Assembly: GCA_902475545.1 (NCBI GenBank)
Contig: CABRZP010000014.1
Location: 1-49,242, forward strand
Source of the DNA: an uncultured bacterium
GTDB taxonomy: Bacteria > Cyanobacteriota > Vampirovibrionia > Gastranaerophilales > Gastranaerophilaceae
Length of the DNA stretch: 49,242 nt
Direction of reading: 5' to 3'
Shown: positions 16,382-24,171 of the stretch, in pieces
Layout: each line of letters starts with the position of its first letter
Numbering within the stretch: position 1 is the stretch's first letter
Position numbers and translations under genes: made by a program
The notes under the pieces: generated by a model
Database searches by the model: none
What the model saw: only the letters and a program-made list of their open reading frames with translations
What the model was told of the DNA's origin: nothing

Positions 16382-18163
16382 ATGGGGATAAAAATAAAGA
16401 AAGATGAAATCATTTCGGCTGCAACAATTAATAATTGGAGTAGATTAAATGTGTCGGAATCAACTATTGAAGAACGATTAACAAAACGTGCAAACAAAAG
16501 ACTTTCTACTAAAAACATTATACCTACCGAATATTTCATAAACAAGAAAAACATTCAAATCCTAACCAAAATTGTAGATTGCATTCAGGATAAAAAATAT
16601 AATATTCAAACTGCAATATATAATTTAGCCGTAAATTTACTCAAGCAACATAATTTGTTAAGTATAAAAAACTCAAAAATCGCATCCGATAATCCATACT
16701 TAACTGAAATATTAAATACTGATTTTGAGAATATAAAACTGCAAAAAGATTTATTAAAATTCAAACTGCCATCTGATGAAAAAGATTTTTTAGGAATAGT
16801 TTATCAATCACTACTTCAAGAAGGCTGTAAGAATAAGCAAGGTTCATATTATACCCCTGAAAGAATTATTAAATCCATAACTAAAAATATACACCCGAAT
16901 ATGAAATATCTGGATCCCTGCTGCGGAACAGGAAGTTTTTTACTAAAAGTTTCAGAAAAACTAAACTCACCACAAAATATTTTTGGCTGTGATATTGATA
17001 AAACAGCATGTTTTATTGCAAAAATAAATCTTATTATAAAATTTAAAAACATTATATTTAAACCACAAATTTATAATATTGATATACTCACAGATAATAG
17101 CGTTTTAAAAGACAGACAATTTGATATCATAGCAACAAATCCGCCATGGGGTTCTATGACAAATTCGGAATACAAAAAGTTTTATCCTGAAATCCGCTCA
17201 GGAGAATCTTATTCTTATTTTCTTATCAAATCCCAAAAATTACTAAAACAAAACGGTATTTGCATATTTATACTGCCTGAATCTATATTAAATGTAAAAA
17301 CCCACAAAGATATCAGAAAATTTATTCTAAAAAATTTTGAAATAATACAAATTAAAAATCTTGGCAAAATATTCACCGGAGTACTTTCGGATGTCATATT
17401 ATTAAACTTAAAAAAATCAAACGACTCTGAAGGGAAAAATACTATTTCTATTATAAAAAACGAAAACAAATGCGAAATTCAACAATCAGCATATTTATCA
17501 AATAAGAACTTTAATTTTTCAATAATATCAGATTTTGATGTTGAATTATTGAAAAAAATATATTCAATTCCGCACGATACATTACAAAATTCTCAATGGG
17601 CACTTGGTATCGTCACGGGAAACAACAAAAAACACCTTTCCGAACAATTTGATAATACAAAAGAAAAAATATATACAGGAAAAGAAGTTGCAAAATATTC
17701 ACTTAAAGACTCAAATAAATTTATAAACTACAATAGGGATTTATTTCAACAAACTGCACCTGATAATATATATAGGGCAAAAGAAAAATTAATATATAAA
17801 TTCATATCAAAAAACTTAGTTTTTGCTTATGATAATAATCAAACCCTCGTTTTGAATAGTGCAAATATACTCATACCTGATGTTTATTCACATTCTATCA
17901 AATCGGTTTTAGCTTTTCTTAATTCTGAAATATTTCAATACATATACTGTAAGAAATTTAATGAATTAAAAGTTTTAAAGGGCAACCTTATGCAGCTTCC
18001 ATTTCCCAAATTACTACCGGAAACTAAAATTTTACTAGAAGAGTTAATTGATTCAATATTAATAAACAAAAACAGTGATGCAATAACAAAAATAGACGAT
18101 TTAATATATCAAACATTTAATTTAACAGAAGAAGAAAAACTTTATATCAAAAATTCAATATAA
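16382..18163 (+). CDS. Eco57I/HsdM-like N6-adenine DNA methyltransferase, orphan
   Basis: 593 residues. The N-terminus (about 8-50) looks like a helix-turn-helix (ISAATINNWSRLNVSESTIEERL). The gamma-class methyltransferase core follows: motif X in KQGSYYTPERIIKSI (about 155-169), AdoMet motif I YLDPCCGTGSFLLKVSE (about 179-195), acidic GCDID (motif II), and the catalytic NPPW of ATNPPWGSM (about 258). The C-terminal ~220 residues resemble a TaqI/HsdS-type target recognition region. No nuclease motif is visible and no restriction gene is adjacent, so it is probably an orphan epigenetic methyltransferase or a diverged type IIG relic. No Shine-Dalgarno; leaderless start. Confidence 0.85.
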   Translation: MGIKIKKDEIISAATINNWSRLNVSESTIEERLTKRANKRLSTKNIIPTEYFINKKNIQILTKIVDCIQDKKYNIQTAIYNLAVNLLKQHNLLSIKNSKIASDNPYLTEILNTDFENIKLQKDLLKFKLPSDEKDFLGIVYQSLLQEGCKNKQGSYYTPERIIKSITKNIHPNMKYLDPCCGTGSFLLKVSEKLNSPQNIFGCDIDKTACFIAKINLIIKFKNIIFKPQIYNIDILTDNSVLKDRQFDIIATNPPWGSMTNSEYKKFYPEIRSGESYSYFLIKSQKLLKQNGICIFILPESILNVKTHKDIRKFILKNFEIIQIKNLGKIFTGVLSDVILLNLKKSNDSEGKNTISIIKNENKCEIQQSAYLSNKNFNFSIISDFDVELLKKIYSIPHDTLQNSQWALGIVTGNNKKHLSEQFDNTKEKIYTGKEVAKYSLKDSNKFINYNRDLFQQTAPDNIYRAKEKLIYKFISKNLVFAYDNNQTLVLNSANILIPDVYSHSIKSVLAFLNSEIFQYIYCKKFNELKVLKGNLMQLPFPKLLPETKILLEELIDSILINKNSDAITKIDDLIYQTFNLTEEEKLYIKNSI

Positions 18164-18208
18164 ATAAAAAACAATTTATGATACCATCATAAAAAAGCGG
18201 AGAGAATT

Positions 18209-19891
18209 ATGGATAAGAAAAAAATATTAAACATATTATTTTTAACAATAATCATAGTATTAGCAATATCTTTAAGAGTATTATATCTACATACTGATAT
18301 ATGGTACGACGAAGCCTGTTCTTGGTTTACAGCAAAACAAGCATTTCCGGGCGGAATTATGAACAATCTTCTAACAGTTGATTTGCAACATACTCCGTTA
18401 TATTTTTTCTTGTTGCATTTATGGATTAAACTTTTTGGACAAACCGAAACAACAATGAGAACTTTATCATTTCTGTTTAGCATTTTGTCTATACCGCTTG
18501 TATATGTAATTGCAAACAAAATCACGTCAAAAACTCAAGCATTGTTTGCAACAGCTATCGCCGGAGTAAGCCCGTTGTTAGTAATATTTTCCTGCGAAAT
18601 AAGAATGTATCCGATAGCAGTTTTTCTCGTACTACTATCACTAAATTATTTAATAGATTTCGAACAAAAAGAAAGTAATGCTTCACTTATCAAACTTATA
18701 ATTACAAATCTATTAATTCCATACACTCTGGTTGGAGGAATCTTCTATAATATATCTTTATTCACTTTATACTCAATTTACTTAAATTCTTATAAAAAAG
18801 ACCTTGTAAAAAAATATCTTAAGGGCGAGATATTCGAATTTATAGGCTTGATTCCTTATTTCATGCTAATTTTCTATTACGCAAAAATGAGAAGTCTTTT
18901 TGTTATAACACATGAAGGAGATTTAGAATTTTTCCAAATCGTAGATGTAATTAGGAACTTTTTTGGAGCAACTGTAACAGACAACATCTATTGGCCTTCT
19001 CTGGAACCTTATCAAATAACTCTAATGTTTACTCTATTAGTAATCATTCCATGCGTATATTTTATTTATGGTTTTGTTCAAGGCAGAAAAACCGAAAATA
19101 AATTTATAAAAATGATATACAATGTATTTATATCTATCTTTGTTCTATCTGTTTTATTCTCACTGTTCCAAGTTAATGTATTCACAGCAAGGTATATTCT
19201 ATATATTTTACCGCCAATTTTTATACTATCTGTAATTGGTCTATTCAATAAATTATCAGAAAAACACTGTAAAATATTTCTAAGTCTATTTATTATTGCA
19301 TCTTCAATTTTTACATACTATCATGCCGGAAATTTCAAAATTATGAAAACAACAGCGTTTAAAACGGTAAAACTTGAAGCCGACAGACTAAACCTTAACT
19401 CTGATGACATAGTAATTATGCCATTTGGAGCAGATGCTCCGTACTATTTTAGAGAACTATCATCTGCAAGAGTTTTGCCATTTGATTTTCATAAAGAAGC
19501 AAGAAATCCGTATAATCCAAAATTTTATGATAAAAAACACCAACAACGCATGCTTACAAATGACAAGAATCAAGTTTTATACGAAGAAATTGTTTCTAAT
19601 AAAGTTTTTTCAGACGTATACTTTAACTATTTTATAGAAAACGTAAATAACACTGTACCTGCAGGACGGTATGTTCTACTTGCAATGTATGGAACAGATG
19701 CAGGTTCACTGATAACAATTAATCAACTTAGAAATGCATATCCAAATGAACAAAAAATTAGTCTCAACTTTCTTGATGCATTCTTTAAAAAATATTTATG
19801 TGATACAAGAGCAATGCTGGATATGAACTTTAACTATCTTGGTTCATTTACAAAGGATAATTATACGTTCTTGCTTTATCAAAAAAGATAA
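18209..19891 (+). CDS. GT39/ArnT-like membrane glycosyltransferase
   Basis: 560 residues with about ten membrane helices in the first 390, then a periplasmic C-terminal domain. The first extracytoplasmic loop carries DIWYDEACSWF (about 31-41), the Asp-Glu pair that is catalytic in polyprenyl-phosphate-sugar-using enzymes of the GT-C fold (ArnT, PMT). It probably moves a sugar from a polyprenyl phosphate to a lipid or protein acceptor in the periplasm; the acceptor cannot be told. GGAGAG lies 6 nt before the ATG, and a TATGAT hexamer at 18177-18182 could be its -10, so unlike its neighbours this gene has a short leader. Confidence 0.85.
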   Translation: MDKKKILNILFLTIIIVLAISLRVLYLHTDIWYDEACSWFTAKQAFPGGIMNNLLTVDLQHTPLYFFLLHLWIKLFGQTETTMRTLSFLFSILSIPLVYVIANKITSKTQALFATAIAGVSPLLVIFSCEIRMYPIAVFLVLLSLNYLIDFEQKESNASLIKLIITNLLIPYTLVGGIFYNISLFTLYSIYLNSYKKDLVKKYLKGEIFEFIGLIPYFMLIFYYAKMRSLFVITHEGDLEFFQIVDVIRNFFGATVTDNIYWPSLEPYQITLMFTLLVIIPCVYFIYGFVQGRKTENKFIKMIYNVFISIFVLSVLFSLFQVNVFTARYILYILPPIFILSVIGLFNKLSEKHCKIFLSLFIIASSIFTYYHAGNFKIMKTTAFKTVKLEADRLNLNSDDIVIMPFGADAPYYFRELSSARVLPFDFHKEARNPYNPKFYDKKHQQRMLTNDKNQVLYEEIVSNKVFSDVYFNYFIENVNNTVPAGRYVLLAMYGTDAGSLITINQLRNAYPNEQKISLNFLDAFFKKYLCDTRAMLDMNFNYLGSFTKDNYTFLLYQKR

Positions 19892-19892
19892 T

Positions 19893-19921
19893 TTGGATTT
19901 TTAAACCAAAATCGGTATAAT
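19893..19921 (+). promoter_or_regulatory. Predicted promoter, leaderless start
   Basis: TTGGAT (19893-19898), 17 nt, perfect TATAAT (19916-19921), 6 nt, then the ATG at 19928. No Shine-Dalgarno. Confidence 0.65.
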
Positions 19922-19927
19922 AAAAAT

Positions 19928-20329
19928 ATGAAAAAGGTTCTACTGACAACATTACTATTATTTTTATCCGCTCTCATTGTATACGGGACAGAAACAAGAC
20001 AAGAAAGCGGCTGGAAAAGAGTATCCGACAGCAGTTTTATTGATGAAGACGGAATAATGGGAACTGAAGATATTTATGGTTTCTCTTTTTTATTAAAATC
20101 CTATAACAAAGGACAATACGAACCGATAAACGGCAAAAAAATCTCCTATACATTAGCTCAGTATACTATTGATTGCAGTAAACAAACTTATAAAATCGGA
20201 GTTATTGACTCTTATGATAATCAAGGAAATTTCATATCGGGAGATTATAACCGATATGCTAAATTTCAACCAATTGTGCAAGGAACATCTATATCTAATA
20301 TTTTTCAGAAATTATGCAGACCATACTAA
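19928..20329 (+). CDS. Small secreted protein, surface-adhesin-E-like
   Basis: 133 residues with a signal peptide (MKKVLLTTLLLFLSALIVYG). The mature part has WKRVSDSSFIDEDGI, SYTLAQYTIDCSKQTYKI and a final NIFQKLCRPY. A conserved-looking pair of cysteines and the tail pattern 'CRPY' resemble the short periplasmic/surface family often annotated as surface-adhesin protein E-like; that assignment is tentative. It has its own promoter and a strong terminator, so it is a single-gene unit. Confidence 0.6.
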   Translation: MKKVLLTTLLLFLSALIVYGTETRQESGWKRVSDSSFIDEDGIMGTEDIYGFSFLLKSYNKGQYEPINGKKISYTLAQYTIDCSKQTYKIGVIDSYDNQGNFISGDYNRYAKFQPIVQGTSISNIFQKLCRPY

Positions 20330-20359
20330 AAAAGAGTCCTTTATGGACTCTTTCTTAGT
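20325..20359. terminator. Bidirectional rho-independent terminator
   Basis: AAAGAGTCC (20331-20339) and GGACTCTTT (20345-20353) pair perfectly; the stem extends outward with ACTAA/TTAGT. It lies between convergent genes ending at 20329 and 20378. Confidence 0.85.
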
Positions 20360-20377
20360 ATAAATAATATTATTTAC

Positions 20378-20773
20378 TTAAGCCACAACATCCAGTTTTT
20401 TCGCTTCAGCTTTTGGCTCATCTGATACTTTTACATCTGTATCTGCCTTGACTTCAGTTTTTTCTGCCTCTGCTTTAGGAGCTTCTGTCGCTGCCTTAGC
20501 TTCTTTAGCTGCCGGTGCTTCTTCTGCAGGTTTAGCAGATAATTCAACGGTATCTTTTGCAGGAGTTTTTTCCAAATTTAAATTTGCAACATTTTCAGGT
20601 AATTCTTTTTTTAGAAAATCATCAACAGGCATTTGACGAACACCGTTTTTATCACCATTCAATGTAACTACACCATCTTTTTTAGTCGCAGTAACATGTT
20701 CGCCATCTTTTGTTGTATACATAACTGTTGTAAACGGCTTTAACGGTTGCTGTGCTGAAATTGAATCTACCAT
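20378..20773 (-). CDS. Unknown Ala/Lys/Glu-rich small protein
   Basis: 131 residues. The first ~65 may fold (TTVMYTTKDGEHVTATKKDG, VNDFL-type acidic helix); residues 70-131 are a low-complexity run of Ala, Glu, Lys, Pro, Thr and Val (for example APAAKEAKAATEAPKAEAEK) that is likely disordered. No signal peptide or membrane helix. AGGAAAGGA precedes the ATG. Function unknown; no family recognised. Confidence 0.6.
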   Translation of the reverse strand: MVDSISAQQPLKPFTTVMYTTKDGEHVTATKKDGVVTLNGDKNGVRQMPVDDFLKKELPENVANLNLEKTPAKDTVELSAKPAEEAPAAKEAKAATEAPKAEAEKTEVKADTDVKVSDEPKAEAKKLDVVA

Positions 20774-20872
20774 ATTATTTTTCCTTTCCTACTGATAAAA
20801 TTATCATTCACGCTATCAAGAAAGAACATAAAGATTAATATTTGCTAATTTAAAACTATAACTTTACATAAC

Positions 20873-21682
20873 TTAATTTTGTTTTTTCAACAATTCTCTG
20901 GCAAATTTATTTCGTTCTTTTTGTATAACTTCAAAAGCAATACGTTTTAATAAATTGATTTTTTCGATAAACATAAAATCAAGATGCCATTTGCACAAAT
21001 CATCTTCTGAAATATTTATATGCTTCTTTTTCAATTTTTTAGCAACTTTATATTGTGTCAAATATGCAAAATTTTCAGATTCTAAACTGTAACGCATATC
21101 TTGAAGACAGTTTACCTTATCTCCTGCAGACATTCCGCGTAAAAATTTACGAACCTTGTGTTCAACTTTTTTAATTGCAGCACTTCTACTTGCTTTTGAA
21201 TCTATATTCTCAACCTTATATATAATTTCATCAAATAATTTATCAAACTTCTTGGTATACAATCCTTCTTGTACCATATACTCATTTCTTACTAAATATT
21301 TAGGATTGAATAAAACATCTGCAACATGCCTGAACTCATGCATAATATCGACAAGATTTGTATGTTTAATTTTATTTTTCTTAGTTCCCAGCTCAATAGT
21401 CATAAGTTTTGCTTTCTGACTAAATGTGGAATAATAAATATCATTAGAAGCAGCAAATTCACTATCATCAAACCCGCCTCTTACTTTAATATTAAAAGCA
21501 CCGGGAAGAACTTCATCTACATATTCTTGAACTTTCTGAACATGCATTTCCCCATTTTTAAAGCCGCCTTGCATATTGTTGAATAATTTATTCACTAAAC
21601 GACTTGCCAGTCTCTGACGGTCGGCAAGAGAACCTCTACATAATTTATAAGGTAAAGTTAATCTTGGTAGTGTACTTCTCAT
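20873..21682 (-). CDS. Unknown protein with HExxH motif, putative zinc metallopeptidase
   Basis: 269 residues, basic, without signal peptide. Near residues 107-117 it has LVDIMHEFRHVADV, which fits the zincin pattern hhxHExxHh (His-Glu-Phe-Arg-His). About 85 residues later, SLESENFAYLTQYKVAKKL has a Glu spaced before an Ala-containing helix, the form of the third ligand in gluzincins. I recognise no named family. No Shine-Dalgarno is visible before the ATG. It diverges from the padR-type gene across about 78 nt. A chance HExxH is possible, but the surrounding hydrophobic pattern favours a real one. Confidence 0.5.
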   Translation of the reverse strand: MRSTLPRLTLPYKLCRGSLADRQRLASRLVNKLFNNMQGGFKNGEMHVQKVQEYVDEVLPGAFNIKVRGGFDDSEFAASNDIYYSTFSQKAKLMTIELGTKKNKIKHTNLVDIMHEFRHVADVLFNPKYLVRNEYMVQEGLYTKKFDKLFDEIIYKVENIDSKASRSAAIKKVEHKVRKFLRGMSAGDKVNCLQDMRYSLESENFAYLTQYKVAKKLKKKHINISEDDLCKWHLDFMFIEKINLLKRIAFEVIQKERNKFARELLKKQN

Positions 21683-21725
21683 AACAATGTTATTAAATCA
21701 AAACAAAAAATAAATTGACACCTAT

Positions 21726-21754
21726 TTGTGAAATTTAGTTATTAATGGTATTCT
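21726..21754 (+). promoter_or_regulatory. Predicted promoter of the PadR gene, leaderless start
   Basis: TTGTGA (21726-21731), 17 nt, TATTCT (21749-21754), exactly 6 nt, ATG at 21761. No Shine-Dalgarno. A TTGACA at 21715-21720 lacks a properly spaced -10. Confidence 0.5.
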
Positions 21755-21760
21755 TCTTAT

Positions 21761-22288
21761 ATGATTGAATTATTAATTTTATATGTTTTATTAAAACACG
21801 ACCTTACAATGTACTCTGTACACAAAAGAATTCAAGAAAGCTTTCGAGTATTTACAACTCCGAGTTTTGGAGCTTTGAAACCGGCATTAGTCAGATTGGA
21901 AAAAAGAGGCTGCATCAGATCTTCAAAAATAATGTCTGATGGAGGAAAATTGTCCGTATTTTATTCAATTACAAAAGACGGGATTAGAGAATTAAAAAAA
22001 TTATTATTATCACCATTCTCAAGTAATCCGCTTCAATTTTTATCAGATGCAAAAGTAAAGCTGAGCTGTGCGTCTTTTTTAAGTACTGATGAATGCAATG
22101 AAATGTTGGAAGAAATTAAGTCAAATGCATTTTTACACAGAATAAATGCTGAACGAATATTAAATGATGAATATACCCCTGTAGATTTTTATCAAAGAAT
22201 AGTACTTGATAATACAATTTGCGAATACAATAATTTTATCTCAATGTTAGAAGGATTAGAAAAAGACAATGCCCGCATTAGTAAATAG
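21761..22288 (+). CDS. PadR family transcriptional regulator
   Basis: 175 residues. N-terminal winged helix: ELLILYVLLKHDLTMYSVHK (about 3-22), recognition region TPSFGALKPALVRLEKRGCI (about 33-52), and a wing FYSITKDGIRELKKLL (about 67-82). The C-terminal helices (about 95-170) would form the dimer. This is the PadR layout, a repressor that responds to small ligands or envelope stress. Its end overlaps the DUF512 gene by 20 nt, so the two are co-transcribed. The ligand cannot be inferred. Confidence 0.85.
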   Translation: MIELLILYVLLKHDLTMYSVHKRIQESFRVFTTPSFGALKPALVRLEKRGCIRSSKIMSDGGKLSVFYSITKDGIRELKKLLLSPFSSNPLQFLSDAKVKLSCASFLSTDECNEMLEEIKSNAFLHRINAERILNDEYTPVDFYQRIVLDNTICEYNNFISMLEGLEKDNARISK

Positions 22289-23537
22289 TGTTTTGGAAAA
22301 TTCCATAGCTGAAGAATTAGAAATTGAAAAAGGTGACGAAATTTTATCAATCGACGGCTGCAAAATGCAAGATATGATTGATTATAATTTTTACATGAAA
22401 TCAGAACTTATCACCATTGAAATAAAAAAGAAAAACGGTGAAATTGAAGAAATTGAAATTGAAAAAGATTATGATGATGACTTAGGTATTGTATTTGAAA
22501 GTGCAGTATTCGACAGGGTAAAACCTTGTCTGAATCATTGTATTTTTTGCTTTGTTGACCAGCAGCCAAAAGGTCTAAGAGACACCCTATACATAAAAGA
22601 TGATGATTACAGATTGTCTTATCTTCAAGGAACTTATATTACATTAACAAATTTAAAAGAAGAAGATAAAGATAGAATTAAACGCATGCATTTAGGTCCG
22701 TTTTATGTTTCTGTACATACAACAAATCCTGAACTCAGGGTTAAAATGCTGCGAAATCCAAATGCTGGTAAATGCCTTGAAAACCTAAAATGGTTTCGTA
22801 AAAATAAAATTCCGTTCCATGCTCAAATTGTTCTATGTCCGGGAATAAATGACGGAGCAGAACTTGATAGAACACTTGCTGATTTGGCAAAACTCAAAAA
22901 TACAGTTTTATCAGTTGCAATTGTACCGGTTGGATTAACTCAATTCAGACCGGATGGAGAGCTAAAAAGAGTTGATGCAAAATGTGCAAAAGAAACCATC
23001 CAAATAGCTTCAAAATACAAACGAGTATGCTGCTCTGATGAATTCTTTCTACTGGCAGATGAACCTATACCTCCTGCAAAATATTATGGAAATTTCTGTC
23101 AATTAGATGACGGAGTTGGTTCTTTGCGTTTAACTCTGGATGATTTTAATAAATTAAAACTTCCAAAAACAGTTTCAAAACCTTATAAAATGATTTTTGC
23201 ATGTTCTTATGCTGCTAAAAATATGCTTAATGAGGTCTCTGAAAAACTTTCAAAAATAAAAAATCTTGAGGTTAAAACCTGCCCTGTAAAATCAAACTAC
23301 TGGGGACAAGATATCACAGTTGCAGGTCTTATCACAACCGATGATTTAATAAGAACAGTAAAAGATGTAGAATGCGATATGATTGTTATACCTTCTATTA
23401 TGCTTCGCCCTTATACAGAAGACTTTTTGGACGGTAAAACTTTATCCTATGTAAAAGAACAAACCGGAAAAAATTTCTTTGTTCAACAAAATATCTACTC
23501 TTTACAAGAAGTAGTTAATTATATACACTCAATTTAA
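22269..23537 (+). CDS. DUF512 protein: PDZ plus radical-SAM-like domain
   Basis: 422 residues. An N-terminal PDZ-like segment (ENSIAEELEIEKGDEILSID, about 10-29) is followed by a radical-SAM-type triad CLNHCIFC (CX3CX2C, about 90-97), then FVDQQPKGLRDTLYIKDDDY and YLQGTYITLTN. The C-terminal DUF512 domain (about 275-422) contains GVGSLR and MLRPYTEDFLDG. The family is widespread in Firmicutes and cyanobacteria, and its function is unproven; it is described as an Fe-S oxidoreductase related to NifB/MoaA proteins. The start inside the regulator gene implies translational coupling. Confidence 0.9.
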   Translation: MPALVNSVLENSIAEELEIEKGDEILSIDGCKMQDMIDYNFYMKSELITIEIKKKNGEIEEIEIEKDYDDDLGIVFESAVFDRVKPCLNHCIFCFVDQQPKGLRDTLYIKDDDYRLSYLQGTYITLTNLKEEDKDRIKRMHLGPFYVSVHTTNPELRVKMLRNPNAGKCLENLKWFRKNKIPFHAQIVLCPGINDGAELDRTLADLAKLKNTVLSVAIVPVGLTQFRPDGELKRVDAKCAKETIQIASKYKRVCCSDEFFLLADEPIPPAKYYGNFCQLDDGVGSLRLTLDDFNKLKLPKTVSKPYKMIFACSYAAKNMLNEVSEKLSKIKNLEVKTCPVKSNYWGQDITVAGLITTDDLIRTVKDVECDMIVIPSIMLRPYTEDFLDGKTLSYVKEQTGKNFFVQQNIYSLQEVVNYIHSI

Positions 23538-23550
23538 ATAAGGAAACAAA

Positions 23551-23880
23551 ATGAAAAACAAAATATTATTTATAAATTTATTATTAATTGCAGCATTAAG
23601 TATATTTGGAATAGAAGTTTATGCATCTTCTGATTACAATAATAGTCTGTCAAAAATAAAACAAGTATGTGAAAATTATAGTAGATACAGATTGTCATTA
23701 GACCGCTCAACTTATTTATCTACAAGAGGTTCCGATTATGATAGATTAGAACAAAAATTACATAATCTCGGAGCAACGAATATAAATGAAAAAGCAAGCA
23801 ATATAGATAGAAACTACAGATGTATCTGGATAACTTTTAGATACAAAAATAATTCTTATGACACAAAATATTGTAAGTAA
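23551..23880 (+). CDS. Small secreted protein, unknown
   Basis: 109 residues with a signal peptide (ILFINLLLIAALSIFGIEVYA). The mature part is Tyr/Asn/Ser-rich (YSRYRLSLDRSTYLSTRGSDYDR) with three cysteines, including one in the last residues (TKYCK). No recognised domain. AAGGAA precedes the ATG. It lies 13 nt after the DUF512 gene and may share its transcript; it converges on yidD. Confidence 0.6.
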   Translation: MKNKILFINLLLIAALSIFGIEVYASSDYNNSLSKIKQVCENYSRYRLSLDRSTYLSTRGSDYDRLEQKLHNLGATNINEKASNIDRNYRCIWITFRYKNNSYDTKYCK

Positions 23881-23894
23881 TAAACATTTACCCA

Positions 23895-24101
23895 TTAAGG
23901 TACAGGGTCGTATCCTCCGGGATTACCCGGATGACAACGGCAAATTCTTTTAATTCCAAGCCATCCGCCTTTGATAATACCGTACTTTTCTATTGCCTGC
24001 TTTGTATACTCAGAACAGGTTGGGTAAAATCGGCATACCTTTGGCGTAAATTTTGAGAAATATTGATATATTTTTATTAACGATAAAAGTACTTGTTTCA
24101 T
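23895..24101 (-). CDS. yidD: Membrane protein insertion efficiency factor YidD
   Basis: 68 residues, near-universal small protein thought to assist YidC-dependent insertion at the inner membrane. Family core visible: CRFYPTCSEYTKQAIEKYG, GGWLGIKRICRCHP and GGYDPVP, with conserved Cys residues. The N-terminal amphipathic helix (LLSLIKIYQYFSKF) would bind the membrane. Elsewhere it usually sits in rpmH-rnpA-yidD-yidC; here it is alone, downstream of flhA on the same strand. Confidence 0.96.
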   Translation of the reverse strand: MKQVLLSLIKIYQYFSKFTPKVCRFYPTCSEYTKQAIEKYGIIKGGWLGIKRICRCHPGNPGGYDPVP

Positions 24102-24171
24102 AATTATTTACCTTACGCCTTAGTGAATTCAGGAAACTTATCAAGCCTCAAGATACCCCGCAGTATATTTC

